Positions 44,012 through 53,401 of a DNA stretch of 64,000 nt are shown here, in pieces. The stretch comes from Gimesia sp. (GTDB lineage: Bacteria > Planctomycetota > Planctomycetia > Planctomycetales > Planctomycetaceae), in the NCBI RefSeq assembly GCF_040219335.1, contig NZ_JAVJSQ010000002.1:23138-87137 (forward strand). The letters run 5' to 3'. Made by a program: the position numbers and the translations under genes. Positions within the stretch are counted from its first letter, which is position 1, and each line of letters opens with the position of its first letter. The notes below the pieces were generated by a model. It saw only the letters and a program-made list of their open reading frames with translations. It made no database searches and had not been told where the DNA came from.

Positions 44012-45208
44012 ATGATTGCAGAACGGATCAGTCGTAAGAGTTTTCAATGGGTTCATCAGGGAAACCTCGTTTATAACACCTGCTGGGAGGACCCGCGCCT
44101 GGACCGCGAAGCGTTAAAACTCGGACCGGACGATGAAGTCATGGTGATTACATCCGCGGGGTGTAATGCCCTGGATTATCTGCTCGACGAACCGCGACGG
44201 GTGCATGCGGTGGATGTGAATCCCAAGCAGAATGCGTTGCTCGAACTGAAGCTGGCTGCGATTCGTAACCTGGATTTCGAAGACTTTTTCGATCTGTTCG
44301 GTCGCGGGAATTCTGCCAACTGGGAGCACCTGTATGGTCAGAAGCTGCGGTGCGAGCTGTCTGTGCTCACGCGGAAATATTGGGACCGGCATGGGGATTT
44401 CTTCTCAAGCGAAGGCAAACGCCCCAGCTTTTATTTTCGCGGCTCTTCCGGCCTGTTTGCCTGGATGGTCAACGGGTATATCGACCGGGTGGCCAAGATC
44501 CGGGAAGATATCAATTCCCTGCTCTCCGCACAGGACATCGATGAGCAGACCTCGATTTATCAGTCGCGCAATCTGAATGAACAGCTTTGGACGCGGATGA
44601 TCAAATGGTGGATGCGTCGCGATCTGACGCTATCGATGCTGGGTGTGCCCCGGGCGCAACGGACTCAGATTGATCAGGGGTATCCGGGTGGGATCGTGCA
44701 GTTCGTGATCGATCGGATCGAGACGGTCTTCACCAGTCGCTCGCTGCGGGACAACTATTTCTGGCGCGTCTATCTGACGGGTAGTTATGATCCCGAATGT
44801 TGTCCGGAGTATCTCAAACGCGAAAACTTTGCACGGCTCAAAGGAGGACTGGTCGACCGGATCAGCGTGAATACGAATACCGTGGAAGGGTTCCTGAACC
44901 AGCACCAGGGTACGATTTCCCGTTATGTGCTGCTGGACCATATGGACTGGATGGCTGGAGCACAGCCTCAGTTGCTGCAGAGTGAGTGGCAGGCGATTGT
45001 GAACCGGGCGGCTGAAGAGACGCGCATTATCTGGCGGAGTGCAGGTATGCAGGTCGATTTCATCGATCCGCTGCAGGTGCAGCACCAGGGAGAGACGGCC
45101 CGGGTGGGGGAAATGCTCCGTTACCAGAGTCAACTTGCGGACGAACTGCACGAGCGGGATCGTGTGAATACGTACGGTAGTTTTTATATCGCCGATCTGC
45201 AGGTCTGA
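44012..45208 (+). CDS. btaA: BtaA-like S-adenosylmethionine:diacylglycerol 3-amino-3-carboxypropyl transferase (DUF3419)
   Basis: A 398-residue enzyme of the BtaA family, which transfers the 3-amino-3-carboxypropyl group of SAM to diacylglycerol to form diacylglyceryl-homoserine at the membrane. Recognisable are [21 protein letters not shown] near the N-terminus, a family hallmark, the SAM-binding region [16 protein letters not shown] with [19 protein letters not shown], and the late LLDHMDWM motif. Length agrees with bacterial BtaA. It follows the PlcP-like gene by 36 bases, with GGAG upstream of its ATG, and precedes btaB by 51 bases. The trio would convert phospholipid to a phosphorus-free betaine lipid. 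Confidence 0.88.
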   Translation: MIAERISRKSFQWVHQGNLVYNTCWEDPRLDREALKLGPDDEVMVITSAGCNALDYLLDEPRRVHAVDVNPKQNALLELKLAAIRNLDFEDFFDLFGRGNSANWEHLYGQKLRCELSVLTRKYWDRHGDFFSSEGKRPSFYFRGSSGLFAWMVNGYIDRVAKIREDINSLLSAQDIDEQTSIYQSRNLNEQLWTRMIKWWMRRDLTLSMLGVPRAQRTQIDQGYPGGIVQFVIDRIETVFTSRSLRDNYFWRVYLTGSYDPECCPEYLKRENFARLKGGLVDRISVNTNTVEGFLNQHQGTISRYVLLDHMDWMAGAQPQLLQSEWQAIVNRAAEETRIIWRSAGMQVDFIDPLQVQHQGETARVGEMLRYQSQLADELHERDRVNTYGSFYIADLQV

Positions 45209-45259
45209 TCTGATGCCGAAGAAAAAGCGGCTTTTACTCGCGCGGAAAGGAATCGCCCG

Positions 45260-46003
45260 ATGAGTTATCTGAGTGGACGCTGGAATGATGTCCGGACGCT
45301 GTGGCATTTGCTGGCTTCGCGGATCGAGGGGCAGACGCACGCCGAGCGGCTGGACTCTTTTTATTCCGGACAGGCAGCGGGCTATGATCAGTTTCGTCGG
45401 AAACTGCTGCATGGTCGTAGTGAATTGTTCGAAAGTCTGCCGGTTCCCGAGAATGGCGTCTGGGTCGATCTGGGAGCCGGGACGGGAGAAAATGCTGAAC
45501 TGTGGGGCCCGCGCCTGCATGAGTTTCGTCAGGTCTACCTGGTCGATCTCTGTCAACCCCTCCTGGATGTCTGTGAGCAGCGGATATCGGACCGGGGCTG
45601 GGAACGGGTGTCTGCGGTCTGCGCGGATGCTACGCAGTTTACGCCTGCGGAAACGGAGGTGGACCTTGTGACGTTTTCTTATTCCCTGACGATGATTCCC
45701 GACTGGTTTCAGGCGGTGAATCGGGCCTGGGAGTTATTGCGGCCGGGGGGGATGCTGGCGATCGTCGATTTTTATGTCTCCCGAAAATACCCCGCTGAAA
45801 CCCTGCGACGACACAGCTGGTTTCAACGTCATTTCTGGCCGACCTGGTTTGCGGGGGATAATGTGTTTCTGAATCCGGACCACCTGCCATACCTGCTCGG
45901 CCGGTTTGAACTGGTTTCACTGAAAGAGTGTCAGGGAAGTCTGCCGTTCGTGCCTCTGCTGAAAGTACCTTATTACAGTCTGATTGTCCGCAAGCCCGCC
46001 TGA
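45260..46003 (+). CDS. btaB: BtaB-like SAM-dependent N-methyltransferase
   Basis: A 247-residue class I methyltransferase. SAM motif I is VDLGAGTGENAE (near residues 69-80), with acidic residue VYLVDLCQPLL for ribose binding, then VSAVCADATQFTP and a post-I FSYSLTMIPDW motif, and the RPGGMLAIVDFYVSR block. YDQFRRKLLHGR near the N-terminus is typical of the BtaB branch of PmtA-like enzymes. It should add three methyl groups to diacylglyceryl-homoserine to give the betaine lipid DGTS. AAGGAA precedes the ATG. It is the last gene of the plcP-btaA-btaB unit. Confidence 0.85.
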   Translation: MSYLSGRWNDVRTLWHLLASRIEGQTHAERLDSFYSGQAAGYDQFRRKLLHGRSELFESLPVPENGVWVDLGAGTGENAELWGPRLHEFRQVYLVDLCQPLLDVCEQRISDRGWERVSAVCADATQFTPAETEVDLVTFSYSLTMIPDWFQAVNRAWELLRPGGMLAIVDFYVSRKYPAETLRRHSWFQRHFWPTWFAGDNVFLNPDHLPYLLGRFELVSLKECQGSLPFVPLLKVPYYSLIVRKPA

Positions 46004-46122
46004 GGATTAAACGGAATCTATTGTGACTGTCGTCGGCTGCCCTCTGCGCTCGGTTCCGATTCTGTTATGATACGCGCTGTGTCACGACTGAGAATCAGAG
46101 CCACGTACAGGATGCCGACCAG

Positions 46123-47652
46123 ATGTTGATTGAATCGCTGCAGAATTCATCGCTCTTCGCACATGAGGTAGACGGGTTTCAGGTCCTGGAGACACACATC
46201 TCCTGGGTGCTGTTGACGGGGCCTTATGCTTACAAACTCAAAAAGCCGGTCGATCTGGGCTTTGTGAATTTCACGACTCTTGCTTTGCGGGAGCAGTACT
46301 GCCACGAGGAAATTCGGCTGAATCGACGTCTCGCGCCCGATTTGTATCTCAAGGTGATTCCCATCACCGGGACTGAAGCGGCACCGGAACTGGATGGCGC
46401 GGGGGAAGTCATCGATTACGCGGTGCAGATGGTGCAGTTTTCTCAAGATGATCTGCTGAGTAAAGCGATTGGTGAAGATCGGTTAACCGCCGGTCACATC
46501 GATCGGCTGGCTGAAGAAGTCGCGGAGTTTCACGGCCGGGCTGCAGTCGCGGATAGTGACTTGTCTTATGGAACGCCGGATAAGGTTATGGCGCCCGTCA
46601 AGGAAAACTTTCGGCACGTGGACGAGTTATTCGGCGATGATGACGAGGTCCGCGAAATGGTGGAGCAGATTCGCACCGAGAATGACCGCTGGCATGAATC
46701 CGCAAAAGGCTTGCTGGCGGAGCGGAAATCGCAGGGCTTTATTCGGGAATGTCATGGGGATATGCACCTGGGGAATATGATTCTCAATGACGGCGGGGTG
46801 ACGATTTTTGACTGCCTCGAGTTCAACGCCGACCTGCGGTGGACCGACGTGATGAGCGAGGTGGCGTTCGTGGTGATGGACCTGGAAGACCGGGGACGTC
46901 CTGACTATGCGATGCGGTTTCTGAATCGCTACTTCGAACTGACGGGAGACTATGCTGGTGTGCCCCTGCTGCGGTTTTATCTCTCGTATCGGGCGATGGT
47001 GCGCGCCAAGGTGGCGGCGCTACGACTGAGTCAGCATGAATTTTCCCCAGCTGAAACACGGGAGATCCGTGAGGAGTTCTGGTCTTATCTGAAACTGGCT
47101 CGCAAGTATGTGACGCGGGATGAACCTTTATTAATTCTGACACACGGCGTTTCGGGAAGTGGAAAATCGTATGGGACCGGGCTGCTCTTAGAAGGGATGC
47201 CGACGATTCGCGTGCGTTCGGATGTGGAGCGGAAGCGATTACAGGCGGAGCGGGAGATTTCCGATGAGCGTCTCTATACATCCGAAGTGACCGAGCTGAC
47301 CTATCAGCGGCTGGTGGAACTGGCCGAGATGATTCTGGACGCGGGCTGGTCGGCAATTGTCGATGCGACGACGCTGCAGGTCTGGCAGCGTTCCCTGTTC
47401 AGCGAACTGGCGGCAGCGCGGGGAGTCCGGTTTGTGCTGCTCTGTTTTGAAGCCGAACAGAGTGTGCTGGAGCAGCGGATCGAAGATCGGCAGACGTACG
47501 AAGAAGATCCCTCGGATGCGACTCGGGATGTGCTGAAATTACAACTCGATGTTCGGGAACCGCTGACGGCGGAGGAACAGGCGGTTTCAGTCGTCCTCCC
47601 TACCAAACAGGAATGGACGACTGAAATGCTGGTTCAACTGGTGACTGGTTAG
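46123..47652 (+). CDS. Bifunctional aminoglycoside-phosphotransferase-like / P-loop kinase protein
   Basis: A 509-residue two-domain protein. The first part (to about residue 320) is APH/choline-kinase-like: LLTGPYAYKLKKPVDLGFVNF with the ATP-site Lys, then the catalytic loop ECHGDMHLGN (near 209-218) and metal-binding TIFDCLEFNADLRW. The second part is a P-loop small-molecule kinase: Walker A HGVSGSGKSYGTG near 340-352, then VRSDVERKRL, DATTLQVWQRSLF and LLCFEA. The combined architecture is widespread in bacteria and is annotated as bifunctional aminoglycoside phosphotransferase/ATP-binding protein; real substrates are not known, and antibiotic resistance should not be inferred. The gene is independent of btaB (119-base gap) and converges with the next gene. 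Confidence 0.85.
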   Translation: MLIESLQNSSLFAHEVDGFQVLETHISWVLLTGPYAYKLKKPVDLGFVNFTTLALREQYCHEEIRLNRRLAPDLYLKVIPITGTEAAPELDGAGEVIDYAVQMVQFSQDDLLSKAIGEDRLTAGHIDRLAEEVAEFHGRAAVADSDLSYGTPDKVMAPVKENFRHVDELFGDDDEVREMVEQIRTENDRWHESAKGLLAERKSQGFIRECHGDMHLGNMILNDGGVTIFDCLEFNADLRWTDVMSEVAFVVMDLEDRGRPDYAMRFLNRYFELTGDYAGVPLLRFYLSYRAMVRAKVAALRLSQHEFSPAETREIREEFWSYLKLARKYVTRDEPLLILTHGVSGSGKSYGTGLLLEGMPTIRVRSDVERKRLQAEREISDERLYTSEVTELTYQRLVELAEMILDAGWSAIVDATTLQVWQRSLFSELAAARGVRFVLLCFEAEQSVLEQRIEDRQTYEEDPSDATRDVLKLQLDVREPLTAEEQAVSVVLPTKQEWTTEMLVQLVTG

Positions 47653-47679
47653 ACACCGAATGCTGGAGGAAGCAGAGAA

Positions 47680-48045
47680 TTATTCCGTTTCCGAAATCCA
47701 GGTGCGGGCGGCGTCCAGTTCGTGCAGGTCGAAATATTTGACCTTGGCAGAGGTGAAGGGTTTGCAGAACATGGCCATGCCCTCTTCCCATTTCTTCTCG
47801 CCGACCATGGCCAGTTTGCCGATGTCTTTGAAGTGCTTGAGGTCGAACTTGATGTCTTCCCAGATGGCTTCCATGGTCCAGCCGTGGAAGTCGTGGAGTA
47901 CGACCAGCATGTGCAGAGGGCCGTGCTGCTGGATCAGAGTTTCAATCGTGGGGGTGAAGTCGTGGTAATCTTCCTTGACCAGTTTACCGGACATGCTGAT
48001 TTCCACGTAGTTCTCGGTCGCGTGGTGTATGATCTCAAGTGACAT
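47680..48045 (-). CDS. SpoIIAA-like (PF11964) small protein
   Basis: A 121-residue protein with the pattern of the SpoIIAA-like / STAS-related family: EISMSGKLVKEDYHDFTPTIE, HMLVVLHDFHGWTMEAIWED, DIGKLAMVGEKKWEEGMAMF and a final KVKYFDLHELDAARTWI. Such proteins are common in marine bacteria and have a lipid- or ligand-binding STAS-like fold, with no known activity. AGGAG precedes the ATG. It is a single gene, cytoplasmic, converging with the kinase gene on its left. Confidence 0.8.
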   Translation of the reverse strand: MSLEIIHHATENYVEISMSGKLVKEDYHDFTPTIETLIQQHGPLHMLVVLHDFHGWTMEAIWEDIKFDLKHFKDIGKLAMVGEKKWEEGMAMFCKPFTSAKVKYFDLHELDAARTWISETE

Positions 48046-48166
48046 CGGTTGTCTCCTATAAAGGTGAGAGAATTACTTACTGTCTCCAGCATAATTAAAT
48101 CAGGACTGGTTTCCAATTCGTAATGGACAGATTTCACGGTTCCTGCATAAACCCGATTGGCCTGGT

Positions 48167-48871
48167 TCAGGCGGTTGTCGGAACCGGTGCCAGGGTGCCG
48201 GCTGGAAAGGTCATGACCTGTGTGGCGACGCGTTCTGCCTGTGTGTGATCGTGGGTGATCCAGACGAAGGCCGGGCGCTGGTTTGAGGTCTCAAGCCACT
48301 GTTGAATGATCTGCTCAAACTGCCGCGTGGTTTGCGGATCGAGGCCGGACGTCGGTTCGTCCATCAACAGGATCTGTGGGGCGAGGATCAGGGCCCGCAG
48401 CAGAGCGACGATCTGTCCTTCTCCCCCTGAAAGGGCACTGGATTTCCGCTTGAGGAAGCCGTTGGGGCGTTCGAAGGAACTGAGCAGTTCCAGGACCGCA
48501 TCGACATTGTTGGATTTATCCTGGTTGATATGAAACTGCAGTGCGAATTTCAGATTGCTTTCCACGGTTCCTTCGATGAGGACGGGCCGCTGCTGCAGAT
48601 AGACAACCTGGCTGCGGTAGGCGGGCAGGTCCTTGTCGGCGACGGGGGCATTCTGAAACAGAATGTCTCCCGCCTGGATTTCATCCAGGATGGCCAGGGA
48701 TCGAAGGAACAGCGATTTTCCTGAACCGGTGGGACCGACAATCGCGATCCGATCGCCGGGATGGACCTGGAGTGACAAATCGCGGACGAGCCACTCCCCT
48801 GCACTGGTCTGACGGCCGATCGAGCGGGCTTCCAGCAGACAATCCTGGTCTGTTTCCGTCGCGTCACTCAA
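48167..48871 (-). CDS. fetA: FetA-like ABC transporter ATP-binding protein
   Basis: A 234-residue ABC ATPase: Walker A GPTGSGKSLFLRSL (near 45-58), Q-loop YLQQRPVL, signature LSGGEGQIVALLRAL with an unusual GQI in place of RQR, Walker B ILLMDEPTSGLDP and H-loop WITHD. This matches the FetA/YbbL type that partners FetB permeases, and the only such permease in the window is fetB at 42 kb. The start codon is TTG at 48871, overlapping the TGA of the upstream sugar kinase gene, so translation is coupled to it. Role in iron or metal export is by family analogy. Confidence 0.75.
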   Translation of the reverse strand: MSDATETDQDCLLEARSIGRQTSAGEWLVRDLSLQVHPGDRIAIVGPTGSGKSLFLRSLAILDEIQAGDILFQNAPVADKDLPAYRSQVVYLQQRPVLIEGTVESNLKFALQFHINQDKSNNVDAVLELLSSFERPNGFLKRKSSALSGGEGQIVALLRALILAPQILLMDEPTSGLDPQTTRQFEQIIQQWLETSNQRPAFVWITHDHTQAERVATQVMTFPAGTLAPVPTTA

Positions 48872-49791
48872 GCGATCTGCTCCACTTCGATCTGATCGTA
48901 GAAGGTCTGCATCCGCTTTTCCGACAGGCGGGCGGGCAGGAGTTGTGTCAGGTTGTCGGCGGCAGCAGCCATTCCCCGGCGGATGGCATCGGGGACCGGT
49001 TTGCCGCGATGCAGGGCCACCGCGATGCCCGCTGCCAGGCTGTCACCACAGGCAATCGGATTCACAACTTCCGCCCGAGCGGGGGTGAAGCGATAGACGT
49101 GTTCCCGCGAAGTGGCCCAGAGGGTGTCTTTGCCCTGCGAAATCACAACCCAGGTGGCGCCCCGCTCGTTGATCTCCTGCATGCCTTTGATGAGCGCCTC
49201 GGTATCAGCGAGTTCGGTCATCAGGGTGCGCTCCAGTTCTTCGTGATTGGGTTTCACCAGGAACGGTTTTTCTTCGAGGGCTGCTTCCAGTTCCGGTCCG
49301 CGGGCGTCGAGAATCACGGGACAGTGTGTCTCGGCGATCAGATCGCGGTAAAAGCTGGAGGGGGTGCCTGCGGGAAGTGAGCCGGTGAGTACAACCACCT
49401 GGGCGGACTTGAGGTGCTTCAGGTATTCCGTCTTGAAAGCCGCCAGCTCCTCTGCAGTGATGGGCTGTGCGTTTTCAACCAGTTCTGTGGTCTTGCCGGT
49501 GGAACGATCCAGGATCGTTGTGCAGACCCGGGTGGGCGTCTGTTGCGGGATGACGCTGGAAGAGACGCCCAACTGTTCGAGTTCGTTTGAGATCAGTTCC
49601 TGCGCGAAGCCGCCCGCGGGGTAGATCGTCGCACAGGGAGTCCCCAGGTGCCGGACTGCGATGCCGACGTTGATGACCTTCCCGGAAGAGGCCCATTGCG
49701 CAGACTGACAGCGGTTGACCTCACCTGTTTCCAGGGAGGTCACTTCCAGAATCTGCTGCCAGGCCGGGCTCAAGCCGGCTGCGATAATCAT
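48868..49791 (-). CDS. PfkB-family sugar kinase (1-phosphofructokinase/hexose kinase type)
   Basis: A 307-residue ribokinase-fold kinase closest to the FruK/LacC group: AAGLSPAWQQILEV at the N-terminus, SGKVINVGIAVRHLG (the G-K-x-x-N-V motif for phosphosugar binding), VVLTGSLPAGTPSSFY, FLVKPNHEELE and the catalytic-loop motif NPIACGDSLAAG, with the catalytic Asp in GDS replacing the usual GAGD by ACGD. It probably phosphorylates fructose-1-phosphate, tagatose-6-phosphate or a related sugar in the cytoplasm. AAAGGA precedes the ATG. Its stop overlaps the start of the FetA-like gene; a functional link is not obvious. Confidence 0.85.
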   Translation of the reverse strand: MIIAAGLSPAWQQILEVTSLETGEVNRCQSAQWASSGKVINVGIAVRHLGTPCATIYPAGGFAQELISNELEQLGVSSSVIPQQTPTRVCTTILDRSTGKTTELVENAQPITAEELAAFKTEYLKHLKSAQVVVLTGSLPAGTPSSFYRDLIAETHCPVILDARGPELEAALEEKPFLVKPNHEELERTLMTELADTEALIKGMQEINERGATWVVISQGKDTLWATSREHVYRFTPARAEVVNPIACGDSLAAGIAVALHRGKPVPDAIRRGMAAAADNLTQLLPARLSEKRMQTFYDQIEVEQIA

Positions 49792-49827
49792 GGTGTCAAT
49801 CCTTTACAAAGATAAACGGGAAAGGCG

Positions 49828-51120
49828 TCAGGGAACGAGTTCGCCGCGGAGCATAATCTGGCCCACGCGAATGCGGGTTCCCCGGTATTTGGGAGATTTC
49901 AATTCTTCATCCGGGTTTTTGAGGCGAAACGCGACCGGCGTACGGTCCGGCTGCTCGGGATGAATTTCAACGGTCACGGTATGAATCTGGTTCGGGTCCA
50001 GGTTCTGTGCCAGTCGAAGCGTCGAAATTCGATGGTAGGTGCAGTAACTGTCGAAACGGGCCACCGGTTTCTGGCTCGGCTTGCCGTCGACGGTGATCAG
50101 TACCTGGCCCCCGTCGGGGCCGAGCAGATCGTAGAGGGCTGCCTGGGTTCCACGGAAGCGGAAGGTGATGCGACTGCCGGGGTCGTCTGCTTCCCAGATC
50201 TGTCCCATACGATTGCCGAAGCGTTTCTGCAGAATATTGTCAGCGGGCAGCTTCTTCCAGTTGCCGGTGAGCATGGATGGTTCGAGGGGAATCATCTTGG
50301 CGTTGGTCCAGTGGCTTTCGACGAAAGGCTGTTTCAACTTGTCGGCGTGGTTGACTGGTTGAGAGTCAGTTTCCATTTTCTGGATGGCGTCGGCAATGAC
50401 TTCGGTGTAGATTTCGTGTCCCTCGTCCAGTGGGTGAACACCATCTTTAGAGAACTGGATGATGCCGTCTGCCAGCGGTTTGTCGGACTGAAACTTGAGT
50501 TTCCCCTGCTGTTCCAGTTCGGCAATTTTGAGGGCGACATTGATGGACGGGATGCCGTAATGGTCGGCCAGGAGTTCCATGGCGGAAGCGGCTCGCGGGC
50601 ATTCTCCCTCGCGGAGTTCCTTTTCGTAGTTCACACGGAAGGTGTAAACGAAGCAGATATCTGTCTGCGGATTTGTCTGCCAGATCTGTCGCACGATGCC
50701 GTCCATTGAGTCCCAGATGGCCTCGGGGTGACGTCCCCCGTCATTGACGGCGAATTCGACGAAAACCAGATCGGGCTTGTGATCGAGGACATCGCGCTGG
50801 AGTCGAAAGGCACCCAGGTCACTGCCCGTTCCCCCAATGGCGGCGTGGATCTCGTGAATCCTGGCTTTAGGGAAAGCTTCTTTGAGCCACTTGGTCGTTT
50901 TGACGCGCCAGCCGTTGGCTGCGGTGATGGAGCCGCCGAGATAGGCAACGTTGACTTCTTTTCCCTGCTGCAGTTTCTGAAGCACATTGCCGAGGCCCTG
51001 GCGGGGTTTTACCAGTTCGGCTTTGACGGTGTGGTTAGCAGGCGGTGCAGCCTGGGTTGATAGCAGAGCGGTAAAGAGGAAGAGTCCAGCTGTGAGCAGC
51101 TTCAAACAGGACAGATGCAT
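49828..51120 (-). CDS. Secreted SGNH/GDSL-family hydrolase
   Basis: A 430-residue exported esterase-like protein. The signal peptide ends at about residue 24 (LLSTQA). The nucleophile block I motif is AYLGGSITA near residues 58-66 (Ser in GGSIT), block III is VEFAVNDGG, and the block V Asp-x-x-His is in [15 protein letters not shown], so the SGNH triad is complete. The C-terminal third is an additional domain (residues about 290-430), probably a carbohydrate-binding or beta-sandwich module. Likely role: deacetylation of polysaccharides. GGAG precedes the ATG. It is transcribed in the same direction as, and 36 bases before, the sugar kinase gene, so they may share a transcript. Confidence 0.85.
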   Translation of the reverse strand: MHLSCLKLLTAGLFLFTALLSTQAAPPANHTVKAELVKPRQGLGNVLQKLQQGKEVNVAYLGGSITAANGWRVKTTKWLKEAFPKARIHEIHAAIGGTGSDLGAFRLQRDVLDHKPDLVFVEFAVNDGGRHPEAIWDSMDGIVRQIWQTNPQTDICFVYTFRVNYEKELREGECPRAASAMELLADHYGIPSINVALKIAELEQQGKLKFQSDKPLADGIIQFSKDGVHPLDEGHEIYTEVIADAIQKMETDSQPVNHADKLKQPFVESHWTNAKMIPLEPSMLTGNWKKLPADNILQKRFGNRMGQIWEADDPGSRITFRFRGTQAALYDLLGPDGGQVLITVDGKPSQKPVARFDSYCTYHRISTLRLAQNLDPNQIHTVTVEIHPEQPDRTPVAFRLKNPDEELKSPKYRGTRIRVGQIMLRGELVP

Positions 51121-51255
51121 GGCGCGGTATCTCCAGAGGCAGACGTGCGAGTAAAATATCAGTTAACAGTCCAGTTTAACCTATCAGGAAGCAGATTGAA
51201 ATGAGCGCACACTGACCAATTTGCAGAGCGGATTATTCAAGAAACCTCAGTAATC

Positions 51256-52425
51256 TTACACGAGATCCTGCAGGATACCGGCCAGTTCGTCGTCGGAGAT
51301 TTCGCGTGGATTGCCCCGCATGCTGTTGCCCCGGGAATCAGCGACGAGTGCGGGAATCTGTTCGCTGGTAACGCCCAGTTCCGAGAGTGTCGCGGGAATG
51401 CCGATGCTGGCGTTTAAGGCTTCGATCTGCTGAATCAGGGAATCGGCGGCGTCGGCATCCGTGAGGGAGAGCCCCGGATCGAGGTGCCGGGCGATTTCTG
51501 CATATTGCCTTTCACAGACACTGCGGTTGGCTCTAAGCGTCGAGGGCAGCATGACAGCACAGGCCAGTCCGTGTGGAATGCGACAATGGGTTCCCAGGGC
51601 GGGTGCGACGCCGTGTGCCATGCCCAGTCCGGAGTTCGCGAGTGCGATACCGGACAACAGAGCGGCGTGAGCCATGCTCTCCCGACCCGTGCGGGAGTTG
51701 CCATCCGCGACAGCTTGCGGCAAGGCGGGGATGGCCAGTTTCAGACCCTGCAGGCTGAGTGCCTGGGGGATGGGTTGGGCGCGGCAGGAGATGTAGCTTT
51801 CCAGTAACTGGGTGATAGCATCCATGCCGGTGCGGGCGGTGATTTCGGGGGGGACCGAACAGGCCAGCTTCGGATCACAGAGGATGATGTCGGGGATCAT
51901 TTCGGGAGAACGCAGGCTCTTCTTGAAAGCGGGGGCGTAGCTGGAGATGACAGCGTTCTTGGTGGCTTCGCTGCCTGTGCCTGCCGTGGTGGGGATTGCC
52001 ATAAAAGGGAGCGGTTTTGCTTTGAGTTGCAGCCCCTGTCCGACCCCTTCGAGGTAATCGAGCACGGTTTCGCTTTCCCGGTTGGTGATCATCGCGGCAC
52101 ACGCTTTGGCGAGGTCGATGCCGGAACCGCCGCCGATACCGATGAGAAAGTCCCCTGCTCCCTGAGTATGGTGCTGGAGGATGTTCGTGACCTGGTCGAC
52201 GTCGGTCACTTCCGGTTCATGTGAGATCGTACGGATGTGTTCGCTGGAGATGCCCGCACGGGAGAGTAGCGACTTCAATTCGTCCAGCACGCCGTTGGTT
52301 TCCAGGGAGCGCGAGCCGGAGATAATCAGTGCCCGACTGCCCAGGGATGCGGCCAGGGTGCCAGCCTCCTGGAAACGATCCCAGCCAAAATGAATCTGCG
52401 GGGGAGCAAAGAAATCGTAGTGCAT
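51256..52425 (-). CDS. Iron-containing alcohol dehydrogenase
   Basis: A 389-residue group III, metal-dependent dehydrogenase. The ATG at 52425 (MHYDFFAPPQIHFGW) is chosen over one at 52485 because similarity begins there. Seen are the dinucleotide-binding GIGGGSGIDLAKACA (GGGSxxD motif), AIPTTAGTGSEATKNAV, and the metal-binding DAITQLLESYIS and LGMAHGVAPALGTHCRIPHG regions, which carry the histidines and acidic residue. It would oxidise an alcohol or reduce an aldehyde with NAD(P) in the cytoplasm; the substrate cannot be told. It lies 136 bases before the SGNH hydrolase gene on the same strand. Confidence 0.88.
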   Translation of the reverse strand: MHYDFFAPPQIHFGWDRFQEAGTLAASLGSRALIISGSRSLETNGVLDELKSLLSRAGISSEHIRTISHEPEVTDVDQVTNILQHHTQGAGDFLIGIGGGSGIDLAKACAAMITNRESETVLDYLEGVGQGLQLKAKPLPFMAIPTTAGTGSEATKNAVISSYAPAFKKSLRSPEMIPDIILCDPKLACSVPPEITARTGMDAITQLLESYISCRAQPIPQALSLQGLKLAIPALPQAVADGNSRTGRESMAHAALLSGIALANSGLGMAHGVAPALGTHCRIPHGLACAVMLPSTLRANRSVCERQYAEIARHLDPGLSLTDADAADSLIQQIEALNASIGIPATLSELGVTSEQIPALVADSRGNSMRGNPREISDDELAGILQDLV

Positions 52426-52501
52426 GGCGCTGTCTTTAGTGTTTGAGAAAAATTCAGCCCGTGGCTTGCATCGGTGACACTTCACGCGAGGAACGGGGCA
52501 T

Positions 52502-52534
52502 AAAAAAAGGGATACACTGAAAGGAGTGTATCCC
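52502..52534 (-). terminator. Rho-independent terminator of the glutathione peroxidase gene
   Basis: Perfect ten-pair stem GGGATACACT / AGTGTATCCC with a six-base loop, followed on the minus strand by seven T. It starts 25 bases after the peroxidase stop. Confidence 0.85.
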
Positions 52535-52558
52535 CGGGACCGTATGAACTACGGTGTG

Positions 52559-53143
52559 TTACTTCTGCTGCAGTTCTGCTTCGATCGTGGAGACGACTTC
52601 TTTCGACTGCGGATTGGTGCGAGTCGGGAAGCGGGCAGCGATATCGCCGTCACGGCCGATCACGAACTTTTCAAAGTTCCAGCTGATGGGACCGGAGGAT
52701 TTCGGCTTGGTGTTCTGCGAGGTCAGATACTTGTAGAGTGGGTCAGCGTCTTTACCGTTGACGTCAATCTTGTTGAACATGTCGAAGGTGACGCCGTAGT
52801 TCTTGGTGCAGAATTCAGAAATCTGAACCGAGGTTCCGGGCTCCTGGGCACCGAACTGGTTGCAGGGGAAACCGAGGACGACCAGACCTTTGTCTTTGTA
52901 TTTTTCGTGCAGCGACTGCAGGTCTTTGTACTGGGGAGTCGCGCCGCATTTGCTGGCGGTGTTGACGATCAGCAGAACTTTGCCCTTGTACTTGCTCAGA
53001 TCAACGTCTTTGCCGTCCAGGGACTTCATGGTGCGATCGAGTACGGGGGGAACGGATTTCTTATCATCCTGACCGGCAATCAGAGTGGAACAGGTCAGTG
53101 CCAGCATGCTTGCCAGCAGGGTCATGGTCGTGAGGCTTCTCAT
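52559..53143 (-). CDS. Exported glutathione peroxidase family protein
   Basis: A 194-residue thiol peroxidase. The ATG at 53143 has GGGAGAG upstream and gives a signal peptide (MRSLTTMTLLASMLALTCST..., cleavage near LIAG), so it should act outside the cytoplasm; an ATG at 53206 gives no leader and is rejected. Catalytic Cys66 is in NTASKCGATPQY, the conserved Gln is in GFPCNQFG and the conserved Trp-Asn in SWNFEKFVIG: a cysteine, not selenocysteine, enzyme. It probably reduces lipid or hydrogen peroxides with thioredoxin-like donors. A strong terminator follows. Confidence 0.9.
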   Translation of the reverse strand: MRSLTTMTLLASMLALTCSTLIAGQDDKKSVPPVLDRTMKSLDGKDVDLSKYKGKVLLIVNTASKCGATPQYKDLQSLHEKYKDKGLVVLGFPCNQFGAQEPGTSVQISEFCTKNYGVTFDMFNKIDVNGKDADPLYKYLTSQNTKPKSSGPISWNFEKFVIGRDGDIAARFPTRTNPQSKEVVSTIEAELQQK

Positions 53144-53401
53144 CAATCTCTCCCTCATTTGGGATCCGGGCAAGGTGCACGGCTCGTAAGTTAATAAAAC
53201 AGACACAGGATGCTTTTCATCGCCTCGTGCGAGAACACTTCGATCCCTCCAGTGTTATCGAATCAGAATGATAACCTTACTCAAATATTACATTGATGCC
53301 TGAGTAGAATCAATTGCACAGAAGTGTTTCCTGCAGGTATTGCAGGTGTGAAGCTGATTTATTTGAAGCGGACATCTGGTGGATTAGGGAGAATAACGGC
53401 T

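Noticed and set aside
46123..47652. Antibiotic-resistance gene (aminoglycoside phosphotransferase)
   Set aside because: The APH-like fold fused to a P-loop kinase is a common chromosomal architecture with unknown small-molecule substrates; nothing indicates resistance.
52559..53143. Selenoprotein glutathione peroxidase
   Set aside because: The catalytic position is a normal cysteine codon (SKCGA), with no in-frame TGA.
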